The position numbers and the translations under genes are program-made. The notes under the pieces were generated by a model. That model was given only the letters and a program-made list of their open reading frames with translations. It had not been told where the DNA came from and did not search any database. Positions 26,856-34,656 of a stretch of DNA of 64,000 bases are shown piece by piece. The DNA is from Paraburkholderia sprentiae WSM5005 (GTDB taxonomy: Bacteria > Pseudomonadota > Gammaproteobacteria > Burkholderiales > Burkholderiaceae). Each line of letters starts with the position of its first letter. The first letter of the stretch is position 1. The stretch covers positions 2,418,001 to 2,482,000 of the forward strand of contig NZ_CP017562.2 of assembly GCF_001865575.2 (NCBI RefSeq), read 5' to 3'.

Positions 26856-27443
26856 ATGACGACCCTCAAGCAAACGCCTTCGCAAACCGTTGGCCCGTAC
26901 TTCGCCTATGGTCTTTGCCCGCAGCAATACGACTTCGACTTCAAGAGCCTGTTTACGCACGTCCTGGCCGACCGGGAAGCGGCCGGCGAGCACATCACGA
27001 TCGTCGGTCAGGTGTTCGACGGCGACGGCAACGTGGTCGGCGACGCGATGGTCGAGATGTCGCAGGTGGACTCGAACGGCCACTATCCTGAATGGCGTGC
27101 GGAGATCCTGAAGACCGGCTTTCACGGCTTTGCGCGCGTCGGCACCGGTACCGATCCGCACAAGCGCTTTATCGTCGAGACGGTGAAGCCGGGCCGCGCG
27201 AACCCGGACGAAGCGCCCCACATCAACGTGATCGTCACGATGCGCGGCATGCTGATGCATACGTTCACGCGCATCTATTTCGAGGATGAAGCGCAGGCGA
27301 ACGAGAACGACGCCGTGCTGGCGTCGGTACCGGGCGAGCGCCGTGGCACGCTGGTCGCGCGTCGCGATGCGGGCGCGGCCAACGTGTATCGCTTCGATAT
27401 CCACATGCAGGGCGATAAGGAAACCGTGTTTTTCGACCTGTGA
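26856..27443 (+). CDS. pcaG: Protocatechuate 3,4-dioxygenase alpha subunit
   Basis: A 195-residue subunit homologous to PcaH but lacking the full set of iron ligands, as normal for the alpha chain, which completes the active-site pocket. It begins with the family-typical LKQTPSQTVGPYFAYG and contains APHINVIVTMRGML. It starts 3 bp after pcaH and is followed by a strong rho-independent terminator, so pcaHG is a two-gene operon; the later pathway genes are not in the window. Confidence 0.95.
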   Translation: MTTLKQTPSQTVGPYFAYGLCPQQYDFDFKSLFTHVLADREAAGEHITIVGQVFDGDGNVVGDAMVEMSQVDSNGHYPEWRAEILKTGFHGFARVGTGTDPHKRFIVETVKPGRANPDEAPHINVIVTMRGMLMHTFTRIYFEDEAQANENDAVLASVPGERRGTLVARRDAGAANVYRFDIHMQGDKETVFFDL

Positions 27444-27481
27444 TGCGCGATTTGTCGCGAAACGCCGAGCAGTAAAGATCG

Positions 27482-27507
27482 AGCCCGCCTTGCGCGGGCT
27501 TTTTTTC
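27482..27507 (+). terminator. Rho-independent terminator of pcaHG
   Basis: AGCCCGC at 27482-27488 pairs with GCGGGCT at 27494-27500 over a 5-nt loop, followed by a run of T. It is 39 bp after the pcaG stop. Confidence 0.85.
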
Positions 27508-27539
27508 GCGCGGGCGGTTCGCGGCGTGCCTGCTAGGAC

Positions 27540-27806
27540 TTAGCAGCGGAAATGATCGATGCTTTGTCCGGCGTGAATCGCGCGCGCGAGCCACGCAGGT
27601 TTATCGCCGTGACCGTCCCACGTGTTGCCGAACGCGTCGCGATACCGCACCGCAGAGACGGCGTTCGCATCGGCTTCGAGCCATTCGGCCAGCGCTTCCA
27701 GTGTGATGTTGTGGTCGTCCATGCGTCGGCGGATCCACGCGATCATGCGCTCGCGCAGGTTCTCATCACGTTCGAACAGTCGTTGTTGTGCTTCTCGTTC
27801 TTTCAT
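27540..27806 (-). CDS. H-NS family nucleoid protein (short)
   Basis: An 88-residue protein. Its C-terminal ~35 residues (VRYRDAFGNTWDGHGDKPAWL) match the H-NS DNA-binding module, in which the TW-G-G--P-W loop enters the minor groove of AT-rich DNA. The N-terminal half is predicted helical and charged (MKEREAQQRLFERDENLR...) and probably mediates oligomerisation, but it is shorter than in full-length H-NS. Many such paralogues occur in Burkholderia. It converges on pcaG. Upstream of its start is an unusually AT-rich 475-bp gap, which it might itself bind. Confidence 0.85.
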   Translation of the reverse strand: MKEREAQQRLFERDENLRERMIAWIRRRMDDHNITLEALAEWLEADANAVSAVRYRDAFGNTWDGHGDKPAWLARAIHAGQSIDHFRC

Positions 27807-28281
27807 AACGTATTGGTGTCGCAGCTCTTGCTGGCATTAGACAGACTGACAACTCGCAAACGACGCGAGGCACTGTGTAATTCAATTTGAACGGACGCAA
27901 TTCGACGAATTCACGCGATCCTTGCAAACGTGTGAAAACCCGCATTTGCAAGTGATGCCGGTCAGATCCTGAATTAAAGCGCCTGAGTCGAAGCGCTGGG
28001 GTCAAGCAAAGCGGCTGCTCGTAGCTTCGACGTGGCTTGACTTGCGCCCGTGCTCGCCTGATGGATCGCCTCGTTGTTGCGAGGGAACTTCAGCGTATGG
28101 AAGCTGATTCTAGCATTCGATGTATTTTGGCCGCAGCAAAGGACTTTTTCCAATTGCACTCTTTGCGGGACTTCGGACTTTCCAGTATTCATGGCCTGCG
28201 CGGCGCGATTGGCGGAGAATCCGAGACTCGGTATTCGCCACAACATCCGGCTTCATCGGCCCTACATCAGGAGACACGACC
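27807..28281. other. Non-coding gap between H-NS-like and LysE genes
   Basis: A 475-bp stretch between two divergent genes, locally lower in G+C than its surroundings (around 27870-27980). It should contain both promoters. Reading frames here are short or overlap the LysE gene and are not protein-like. No tRNA, repeat or convincing operator was seen. Confidence 0.55.
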
Positions 28282-28920
28282 ATGCCCGCCTCGACCGCCA
28301 TCGTTACGATCCTCGCCGCGTTGCTGTTAGGCGCGATGAGTCCGGGGCCCAGTTTCGTCATCGTCGCGCGCAACGCGATTGGTCTGTCGCGCGGCGATGG
28401 TCTCGCAACGGCGCTTGGCATGGGTATCGGCGGCGTCTTTTTTAGCGGTATCGCGTTGCTCGGGCTCTATACGCTGCTTGCGACGGTCGAATGGCTCTAC
28501 GTCGCGCTGAAAGTGGCCGGCGGCGTCTACCTGGTCTATCTGGCATCGAAAATCTGGCGCGGCGCCGCCAAGCCGCTCGCATTCAGCGACATGCAAACCG
28601 GCAGCCGTGGCAATCCGCGCAAATCGTTCTGGATCGGCTTGAGCACGCAACTCAGCAATCCGAAAACGGCCGTCTATTACGGCAGCATCTTTGCCGCGCT
28701 GCTGCCCCAGCATCCGCCGGTGTGGTGCTACTTCGTGCTGCCGCCCGCGATCTTCGCGATCGAAGCAGGCTGGTACACGGTCGTCGCACTGTGCTTTTCG
28801 AGCAAACGGCCGCGCGAGATCTACCTGCGCTGGAAGGCGTGGATCGATCGCATCGCCGCCAGTGCGGTGACCGCGCTGGGCCTGCGACTGATTCTGAACG
28901 CGCACAAGGTCGGGATTTGA
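28282..28920 (+). CDS. LysE/RhtB family amino-acid exporter
   Basis: A 212-residue membrane protein of the LysE/RhtB superfamily, which exports amino acids or related metabolites. The hallmark SPGPSFVIVARNAIGLSRGDG (here SPGPSFVIVARNAIGLS) follows the first membrane segment, and about six hydrophobic segments fit the family. The start MPASTAIVTILAALLLG is preceded by a ribosome site (CAGGAGA). An upstream in-frame start would add 54 residues that lack a membrane character. The substrate is unknown. Confidence 0.9.
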   Translation: MPASTAIVTILAALLLGAMSPGPSFVIVARNAIGLSRGDGLATALGMGIGGVFFSGIALLGLYTLLATVEWLYVALKVAGGVYLVYLASKIWRGAAKPLAFSDMQTGSRGNPRKSFWIGLSTQLSNPKTAVYYGSIFAALLPQHPPVWCYFVLPPAIFAIEAGWYTVVALCFSSKRPREIYLRWKAWIDRIAASAVTALGLRLILNAHKVGI

Positions 28921-28921
28921 C

Positions 28922-29122
28922 GGCAGCACCATTCGCGCAGACGGCCGCTGGGCCCTAGGTTTCGGCGAGCCCGCACACGTGCGTCAGCTGGAAGCCGATC
29001 CGCCGGCGGTCGGCGACGGTCAGCTCGGCAGCGGCTGTCGCTGCAAGTTCGTCGCACTGGCCGAATTGCTGGGCCGCGAGAGTCAGACCGGCTTTGCGCT
29101 CGGTCTGCGGACGACGTTCTGA
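28922..29122 (+). pseudogene. Possible gene remnant or unstarted reading frame
   Basis: After the LysE stop, one plus-strand frame stays open and reads protein-like (GSTIRADGRWALGFGEP ... LAELLGRESQTGFALGLRTTF) to a TGA at 29120-29122, with a strong terminator 24 bp later. No ATG is present; the first plausible start is a GTG within it, giving about 46 residues. It may be the 3' end of a decayed gene or a small gene with an unusual start. No family recognised. Confidence 0.3.
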
Positions 29123-29146
29123 ATCGTTCCAGATCGTCATGGCAAA

Positions 29147-29178
29147 ACGGGCGTCCACAGGGACGCCCGTTTTTTTTT
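29147..29178 (+). terminator. Rho-independent terminator
   Basis: ACGGGCGTCC (29147-29156) and GGACGCCCGT (29161-29170) form a perfect 10-bp stem with a 4-nt loop, followed by eight T. It serves plus-strand transcription from lysE and the remnant frame. Confidence 0.9.
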
Positions 29179-29220
29179 GCCTCGGATACGGCAACCGGCT
29201 AGCCGGGCTGTCGCGTGCAT

Positions 29221-29247
29221 AAAAAAAGGTGCCGCGAACGGCACCTT
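29221..29247 (-). terminator. Rho-independent terminator of the porin gene
   Basis: AAGGTGCCG (29226-29234) and CGGCACCTT (29239-29247) form a 9-bp stem with a CGAA loop. The A-run at 29221-29227 is the T-run on the minus strand. It lies 29 bp after the porin stop. Confidence 0.9.
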
Positions 29248-29276
29248 CTCGTACTACAGGCAGCTTCTGCTGAAGC

Positions 29277-30419
29277 TTAGAAGCGGTGACGCAGACCGAC
29301 CGTAGCAGCGGTCTGGTTCTTCGACGACGAGGTCGGAACCGTGTTGTCGCCGCTGTAGATCGAGGCCACGCCGCCGTCACCCATTGCGTGCTGGTACACA
29401 GCCTGAGCGTAGACGTCGGTGCGACGCGACAGCGAGTAGTCAGCCTGCAGGCCGATCTGGTGGTAACGGGTCTTCATGTCGTTACCGTCGGCGTTGATGC
29501 CGTAGCCGCGCGCGTCGGTGAACGTGTACGCGACGCCGAGAGCCATAGCCGGGGTCACGTTGTACTTGCCGTTGATTTCGTAGTTGTTGGTGTGGCCTTG
29601 ACGCTGACCAGGAGCTGCACCAACCAGGTTGTCGACGCGCGATTGCGTCCATGCCACGCCAACCAGCGCCGGGCCGAAGCCGTACGAAGCGCCTGCGCCG
29701 AACTGACGCTGACGGAAGTTGCCTTGCAGCACGCCCGCGGTGTTCGCCAGAACGCCGTCCGATGCGCCGCTTGCGTTAGCAGCCGGGTTGTTTTGCTGAG
29801 CGTAGGCAGCACCGAGGTGCAGGCCTTGCCACTGGTATGCGGCGCCCAAGCTGTACTGACGGTTGTTTGCGAAGCCACCAGCCTGGTTCGAGAAGCCGTA
29901 CGTGCCGCCGAACGTGAAGCCAGCGTAGTTAGCGCTCGAGTACTTGACCGAGTTGTTGACCGACAGACCACCGTTGGTGTTCAGGTTGTCGTTATTGAAC
30001 GGGTGCGCGAAGTACGTGCCGCCCCAGCTGCCCGTTGCGGTCAGCGGTGCGAGGTAGTCTTGCGCTGCGTCGTACTGGCGACCCAGCGTGACCGTACCGA
30101 ATTGCGCGCTCGACAGACCGACGAACGCCTGGCGGTTGAACATGCCGTTGTTGTTGGCGAACTTGCCGTTGTTGACGTTGAAGCCGCTTTCCAACGTGAA
30201 GATTGCCTTCAGACCGCCGCCCAGATCTTCCGAGCCACGCAGGCCGAACATGCTCTGGTTGATGCCGCCGCTGCCCGCTGCCCACTTGGAGTTGTGGGCG
30301 ACGTTGCTGGTGTACGTCAGGCCTGCGTCGATCAGACCGTACAGGGTCACGCTGCTTTGTGCGTGAGCGACCGAAGCGAACGATGCGGCAGCCGCAACGA
30401 CGATGAGACTCTTTTTCAT
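29277..30419 (-). CDS. Gram-negative general porin (OmpC-like, trimeric)
   Basis: A 380-residue outer-membrane porin. The Sec signal peptide ends in AHAQSSVTLYG, the universal start of beta-proteobacterial porins (SSVTLYGLIDAGL). Sixteen-stranded-barrel features are present, including GRQYDAAQDYL, and the C-terminus GLRHRF ends in Phe, the signal for barrel assembly by BamA. A ribosome site (TTGGAG) precedes the ATG, and a strong terminator follows the stop. It is a single-gene unit. The genus carries many paralogues, and pore selectivity cannot be assigned. Confidence 0.95.
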   Translation of the reverse strand: MKKSLIVVAAAASFASVAHAQSSVTLYGLIDAGLTYTSNVAHNSKWAAGSGGINQSMFGLRGSEDLGGGLKAIFTLESGFNVNNGKFANNNGMFNRQAFVGLSSAQFGTVTLGRQYDAAQDYLAPLTATGSWGGTYFAHPFNNDNLNTNGGLSVNNSVKYSSANYAGFTFGGTYGFSNQAGGFANNRQYSLGAAYQWQGLHLGAAYAQQNNPAANASGASDGVLANTAGVLQGNFRQRQFGAGASYGFGPALVGVAWTQSRVDNLVGAAPGQRQGHTNNYEINGKYNVTPAMALGVAYTFTDARGYGINADGNDMKTRYHQIGLQADYSLSRRTDVYAQAVYQHAMGDGGVASIYSGDNTVPTSSSKNQTAATVGLRHRF

Positions 30420-30711
30420 GGGAACTCCAATTCGAAAAATTTACGGGGAGCAGGACCTGCCTCAGCAGCCGACGCATCCGCGTCTGCCGCCGCCCGCTTG
30501 GCCGAACCGTTCGGATCAACCGGGCACCCTCGAAGCGAAGCGTGAGTGTAGGGGGACACCCTGGTAGCGGCGCCGGCAATTCGCGCAACAGGGTTTTTCG
30601 AAATTCGCAACAATGTCGACGGCAACGGGGATAACTTCTTGTTTTTCCGACGTTTATTGCAATATCAAGGCGCCGGATCCTTAGCGCCAGTCAAATCGAA
30701 TTTGCAACGCG

Positions 30712-30933
30712 TCAATATTCGAAGTTGTGCCGTTGCAACAGTTCTTTAATACGCACGACGTAATCGGGCCGGAGCAGATTGACGAAATGGCGGCCATTAA
30801 TTTTGTAATCGAGCGCTTCGGCAGGGTTTGTTTCCCGCGTGACTTGAAGTTTGTTTTTGGATGTCCGGGAACTTAATGGAGTTAATGTAGTCTCCCGGCG
30901 CGCCCCGAAATTAATCGCTCTTGAGCGTGGCGA
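30712..30933 (-). pseudogene. Start-less protein-like frame in AT-rich DNA
   Basis: The minus strand is open for 73 codons, between an in-frame TAA and the TGA at 30712-30714. The last part reads ALDYKINGRHFVNLLRPD then YVVRIKELLQRHNFEY, which looks like real protein. There is no ATG or TTG, and only one late GTG; a start would have to be ATT or lie in a lost segment. Codon choice is less GC-biased than in neighbours. This fits a decayed or foreign gene fragment, but chance cannot be ruled out. Confidence 0.3.
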
Positions 30934-31056
30934 TTAAGCTGCCAAACAATTGCATCGGCATCTTCGCATCGTGTCCATTGGCCGATGCAAACAATGGCTG
31001 CCACTCCTTGGCGGCGCAACGGTCCGAGCCTGCCGCGTCTGGTCAGCATCACTATT

Positions 31057-31080
31057 AAAAAACCGCCCCTGCGGCGGTCT
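31057..31080 (-). terminator. Minus-strand rho-independent terminator
   Basis: ACCGCC (31062-31067) pairs with GGCGGT (31073-31078); the A-run at 31057-31062 gives a T-run on the minus strand. It is the first terminator after the microprotein gene at 31313-31483. Confidence 0.65.
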
Positions 31081-31312
31081 TCTAATTGCTAGTTTTAGGG
31101 AGCACTCTCATTCGCGTCTTATAAGATTCGCACGCGACACGAAGAAGCCTTCAGCACGGGCGTTGCCCGGAGGTGAATTGCGGCGCCGGCCGCCGCGTGA
31201 CAAGACCCGCGCTGAAAGCGGATGGCATGCATCAAAAGCCTTCCGTATTCAGTTAACGGCCGGGCCGGGGGCGTTTTTACGCGGAGTTTCCCTGATTACG
31301 CGCGGTCGCTGC

Positions 31313-31483
31313 CTATGGGTTGCGCTGACCGCGCCTAAGCGCCTCCTCGTCCTCCGGCGACGAACCCGGCGCGAGCGGGTCGGCGTCGGGCGGCGCGTCG
31401 GGCAACGGACGTGGCTCGCCGTTGGGCTCCTCCAGCGGCTGGTTAGGTGGCGCGGCGGGATCGATGGTTGGATCGGTTTGCAT
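31313..31483 (-). CDS. Pro/Asp/Glu-rich microprotein (56 aa)
   Basis: A 56-residue frame beginning MQTDPTIDPAAPPNQPLEE and ending EDEEALRRGQRNP. It is acidic and proline-rich, lacks hydrophobic segments and should be intrinsically disordered. The style resembles the many short acidic hypothetical proteins annotated in Burkholderia. The frame stays open upstream to 31687 without another ATG, so this is the only ordinary start. No strong ribosome site is visible. A terminator follows at 31057-31080. Function unknown; real-gene status rests on composition and the terminator. Confidence 0.5.
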   Translation of the reverse strand: MQTDPTIDPAAPPNQPLEEPNGEPRPLPDAPPDADPLAPGSSPEDEEALRRGQRNP

Positions 31484-31687
31484 GACGGCGTCCAGGTGAA
31501 TGGGAAGGTCTCCCGACGTTTCACGCGCAATGGCTATTCCCGCGATCGCAGGCGGCGCGTGACGACCGGCAGGCGGGCGGCGCTTACAGCCACGCCGGTG
31601 TGCGAGCGCCGCATGGCTCAGTTCGCCCGGCGACGCCGCCTGTAGAAATTGCGCTGGCTCGAAACGGAATTTGCAACGCTCGAGGCG

Positions 31688-31837
31688 TCAGTGACGCTCG
31701 AGGCGAGAGTCCGCCACATCGTCGGCCGATGTCGTGAGGAACGGCTCCAGCCTGAACAGCCATGCGAAGCAGCGCTCGCACCGGTGCGGCAGCGGGTCTT
31801 CGCCGGCGTCGCCCGGCAGGCGTTGAGGCTGCGCCAC
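31688..31837 (-). CDS. Possible small Cys-pair protein (49 aa, GTG start)
   Basis: A frame between the tRNA terminator and the microprotein gene. From a GTG at 31837 it reads MAQPQRLPGDAGEDPLPH, then RCERCFAWLFRLEPFLTTSADD and so on, ending RLERH (written here in parts: RCERCFAWLFRL, EPFLTTSADD). It has one C-x-x-C pair and a short aromatic stretch. It is in the same frame as the microprotein gene, separated by one TGA. No ribosome site or family was recognised. It could be an in-frame-stopped upstream part of one older gene. Confidence 0.3.
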   Translation of the reverse strand: MAQPQRLPGDAGEDPLPHRCERCFAWLFRLEPFLTTSADDVADSRLERH

Positions 31838-31897
31838 GTCGGCGACGCGTACTGGCGCGTAGCTGCCCGGCGGCTCTGTTCGCCAAGCCCAAAAAAC

Positions 31898-31925
31898 AAA
31901 AAGGGTTCCGGAATTCGGAACCCTT
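31898..31925 (-). terminator. Rho-independent terminator of the tRNA gene
   Basis: AAGGGTTCCG (31901-31910) and CGGAACCCTT (31916-31925) form a perfect 10-bp stem with a 5-nt loop. The A-rich stretch at 31891-31902 becomes the T-rich tail on the minus strand. It begins 10 bp after the CCA end of the tRNA. Confidence 0.85.
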
Positions 31926-31935
31926 CTCGATACTT

Positions 31936-32023
31936 TGGTGGGCCGGGTGGGATTCGAACCCACGATGTCCTTTCGGAGGTGGATTATGAGTCCACTGCCT
32001 GCAACCAACACGGCGTCCAGCCC
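31936..32023 (-). tRNA. tRNA-like gene with CAT anticodon and long (class II) variable arm
   Basis: On the minus strand 88 nt fold as a cloverleaf ending in encoded CCA. The acceptor is GGGCTGG against CCGGCCC (one G-T pair). The D arm is GCCG-10 nt-AGGC. The anticodon stem is GTGGA/TCCAC with loop CTCATAA, so the anticodon is CAT. The variable region is 15 nt, with a TCC-GAAA-GGA mini-hairpin. The T arm is GTGGG-TTCGAAT-CCCAC, with discriminator A. CAT normally belongs to Met or Ile2 tRNAs, which have 4-5-nt variable loops; long arms belong to Leu, Ser and Tyr. Position 8 is A and position 14 is T, the reverse of the near-universal pair. The charged amino acid is therefore unclear. It lies downstream of rpoD on the same strand. 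Confidence 0.8.
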
Positions 32024-32085
32024 AAGAAAAAAGACCCGGTCTAAAGGCCGGGCCCGTTTCGTCGATTGGCCGACATACTACACGA

Positions 32086-32138
32086 AAAGGGGCCTCCGCA
32101 ACCGCTTCGCTTCCGCGAAACGATCGGGAGGCCCCTTT
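32086..32138 (-). terminator. Terminator of the rpoD transcript
   Basis: AAAGGGGCCTCC (32086-32097) pairs perfectly with GGAGGCCCCTTT (32127-32138). The 29-nt apical part contains a smaller hairpin. The minus-strand product ends in a short T tract. It is 37 bp after the rpoD stop. Confidence 0.75.
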
Positions 32139-32174
32139 GATCGCATCATTCGCGGCCAGCCGCGGCCGCCGCCG

Positions 32175-34565
32175 TCAGTTCCCCTCGAGGAACGACTTGA
32201 GCTTGTCCGACCGGCTTGGATGACGTAGCTTGCGCAGCGCCTTCGCTTCGATCTGACGAATCCGCTCGCGCGTCACGTCGAACTGCTTGCCGACTTCTTC
32301 GAGGGTGTGATCGGTGCTCATCTCGATGCCGAAACGCATGCGCAACACCTTCGCTTCGCGCGGCGTCAGCGAGTCGAGCACATCCTTGACGACGTCGCGC
32401 ATGCTTGCGTGCAACGCCGCATCCGCCGGGGCCACCGTGTTCGTATCTTCGATGAAGTCGCCCAGATGAGAATCGTCGTCGTCGCCGATCGGCGTTTCCA
32501 TCGAGATCGGCTCCTTCGCGATCTTCATGATCTTGCGGATCTTGTCTTCCGGCATTTCCATCTTCTCGGCCAGCGTTGCCGGATCGGGCTCGAGACCGGT
32601 TTCCTGCAGGATCTGCCGCGAAATGCGGTTCATCTTGTTGATCGTTTCGATCATGTGAACCGGAATCCGGATGGTGCGCGCCTGGTCGGCGATCGAACGC
32701 GTAATGGCCTGGCGAATCCACCACGTCGCATAAGTGGAGAACTTGTAGCCACGACGGTATTCGAACTTGTCCACCGCCTTCATCAGGCCGATGTTGCCTT
32801 CCTGAATCAGGTCGAGGAACTGCAGGCCACGGTTCGTGTACTTCTTCGCGATCGAGATCACGAGACGCAGGTTCGCCTCAGTCATCTCGCGCTTCGCCTG
32901 ACGCGCCTTCAGTTCACCGGCAGCCATCTGACGGTTGGTTTCCTTCAGATCTTTCAGCGGCAGCACCACGCGCGCCTGCAGGTCGAGCAGACGCTGCTGC
33001 TGCTCGCGGATCGCGGGGATGTTGCGCGTGAGGATGGCGCTATACACGTGCCCCTCGGCGACGATCTTGTCGGCCCATGCGAGGTCCGTCTCGCTGCCGG
33101 GGAACCGCGCGATGAATTCCGCGCGCGGCATGCCGCACTTGTCGACGACCGTATGCAGAATCTGACGCTCGACCTGACGCACTTCATCCACCTGCGCGCG
33201 CAGCGTGTCGCACAGACGCTCGACGGTACGCGCGGTGAAGCGGATATTCATCAGCTCGTTCTGGATGGTTTCCTGCGCCTTCAGATACGACTTGGACTTG
33301 TAGCCTTCCTTCTCGAACGCGCGCCGCATTCTGTCGAACCATTCGCTGATCGACGCGAACTTTTCGAGCGACGCGCGCCGCAACGCTTCGAGCTGCGCCG
33401 CGTTGGCCGTGGCTTGCGCCGTGCCATCGTCTTCTTCCTCGTCCTCTTCTTCCTCTTCCTCGGCTTCCTCGTCTTCGTTCTCGATCGCTTCTGCTTCCTG
33501 CGCGGAAAAGCCGTCGGCGTCTTCCGCGTCGGCGTCGATCAGACCGTCGACGAGCTCATCGATGCGCACTTCGTCGTTGGCGACGCGCTCGGCCATCGCG
33601 AGGATGTCGGCGATCGTGGTCGGGCACGCGGAGATGGCCATCACCATGTGCTTCAAGCCGTCTTCGATGCGCTTCGCGATTTCGATTTCGCCTTCGCGCG
33701 TGAGCAGCTCGACCGTGCCCATTTCGCGCATGTACATACGCACGGGATCGGTGGTGCGGCCGAATTCCGAGTCGACGGTGGACAGCGCGACTTCGGCTTC
33801 CTCTTCGACTTCATCGTCCGACGAAGCTGCGGGCGCGTTGTCGTTGAGCAGCAGCGTTTCAGCATCCGGGGCCTGTTCGTAGACCGCGACGCCCATGTCG
33901 TTGAACGTGCTGATGATGCCTTCGATCGCCTCGGTCTCGGTGAAGTTGTCCGGTAGGTGATCGTTGATTTCAGCGTACGTGAGGAAGCCGCGCTCCTTGC
34001 CGAGCTTGATCAGCGCGCGCAGCTTGGAACGACGCTCCTCGAGTTCCTCCACCGTGCCCGGCTGCGACGACGCGAACGCATCCTTCAGCAGCGCTTTTTC
34101 CTTTGCACGACGGTCGCGAGCCTTGACCTTCTCCGTCTTGCCCGGTGCTGCGGCAGCGGTTTCTTCGGTGTGGGTTGCATCGTCATCGACGGGTACTTCG
34201 TTCAGCTTTTTCGTCATGGAGTTCGCCGTACCGGCTGTAGTCTCGACCCCCGGCTGTTGGACAACAGCCGGTTGAACCGTGGATACTGAAGTCACGCGCG
34301 CTGCCGCATCGTCCTGAACGGCAGCCGCTTCCCTTGCGCTTCTGTCACCCGCCCGCTTGGCTGCCGGCGGTGGTACAGCATTCGCCGCCCGAACCGGTGC
34401 GGCCCGCGCGGCCGCAGTGGTCGACGACTTCTTCCCGGCAGCCGGTGCAACGCTGACAGCGGACGCTCTTCTGGCGGATGCAGTCAGCTTGGCTTCGGTA
34501 ACTTGTCCGGTGCGCGTTTTAGCGCGTGAGCCTGTTGTCTGATTTCCGTCTGTCGTCTTTGCCAT
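32175..34565 (-). CDS. rpoD: RNA polymerase primary sigma factor (sigma-70)
   Basis: A 796-residue housekeeping sigma factor. Residues 1 to ~150 are an Ala/Lys/Thr-rich, low-complexity extension. Region 1.1 follows ([20 protein letters not shown]), then the non-conserved insert with a very acidic tract ([18 protein letters not shown]). Region 2 has the core-binding and -10 helices ([34 protein letters not shown]), and region 4.2 the -35 helix ([17 protein letters not shown]). It ends with FLEGN. It is the last gene of the rpsU-yqeY-dnaG-rpoD series and is followed by a strong terminator. Confidence 0.97.
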   Translation of the reverse strand: MAKTTDGNQTTGSRAKTRTGQVTEAKLTASARRASAVSVAPAAGKKSSTTAAARAAPVRAANAVPPPAAKRAGDRSAREAAAVQDDAAARVTSVSTVQPAVVQQPGVETTAGTANSMTKKLNEVPVDDDATHTEETAAAAPGKTEKVKARDRRAKEKALLKDAFASSQPGTVEELEERRSKLRALIKLGKERGFLTYAEINDHLPDNFTETEAIEGIISTFNDMGVAVYEQAPDAETLLLNDNAPAASSDDEVEEEAEVALSTVDSEFGRTTDPVRMYMREMGTVELLTREGEIEIAKRIEDGLKHMVMAISACPTTIADILAMAERVANDEVRIDELVDGLIDADAEDADGFSAQEAEAIENEDEEAEEEEEEDEEEDDGTAQATANAAQLEALRRASLEKFASISEWFDRMRRAFEKEGYKSKSYLKAQETIQNELMNIRFTARTVERLCDTLRAQVDEVRQVERQILHTVVDKCGMPRAEFIARFPGSETDLAWADKIVAEGHVYSAILTRNIPAIREQQQRLLDLQARVVLPLKDLKETNRQMAAGELKARQAKREMTEANLRLVISIAKKYTNRGLQFLDLIQEGNIGLMKAVDKFEYRRGYKFSTYATWWIRQAITRSIADQARTIRIPVHMIETINKMNRISRQILQETGLEPDPATLAEKMEMPEDKIRKIMKIAKEPISMETPIGDDDDSHLGDFIEDTNTVAPADAALHASMRDVVKDVLDSLTPREAKVLRMRFGIEMSTDHTLEEVGKQFDVTRERIRQIEAKALRKLRHPSRSDKLKSFLEGN

Positions 34566-34656
34566 CGCATCGCCTTTCGCCTTTGCTAGGAAAACCCTTG
34601 AAAAAACAAACCGCTAGAAACTTTCGATTGTACCACCCGAGATTTCGGCCTCTCCG

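Larger units (their letters stand above)
30420..31312. other. Gene-poor, partly AT-rich stretch beside the porin gene
   Basis: About 890 bp with no confident gene. 30420-30600 should hold the porin promoter and leader. 30600-30950 is clearly lower in G+C than the rest of the window and contains the start-less frame described separately. 31057-31080 is a minus-strand terminator. No integrase, transposase or repeat was seen. Confidence 0.6.

Noticed and set aside
28037..28330. Possible 97-residue protein before lysE (MDRLVVARELQRMEADSS...)
   Set aside because: Its second half overlaps the well-supported LysE start and becomes low-complexity; no ribosome site or family.
31936..32023. Selenocysteine tRNA (selC)
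   Set aside because: The long variable arm and unusual position 8 recall selC, but the anticodon is CAT not TCA, the acceptor stem is 7 bp not 8 and the D stem is not extended.
32307..33956. A 549-codon plus-strand frame opposite rpoD, including a poly-Phe/Leu/Val stretch
   Set aside because: The hydrophobic run is only the reverse complement of the acidic tract codons of RpoD; no independent evidence of coding.
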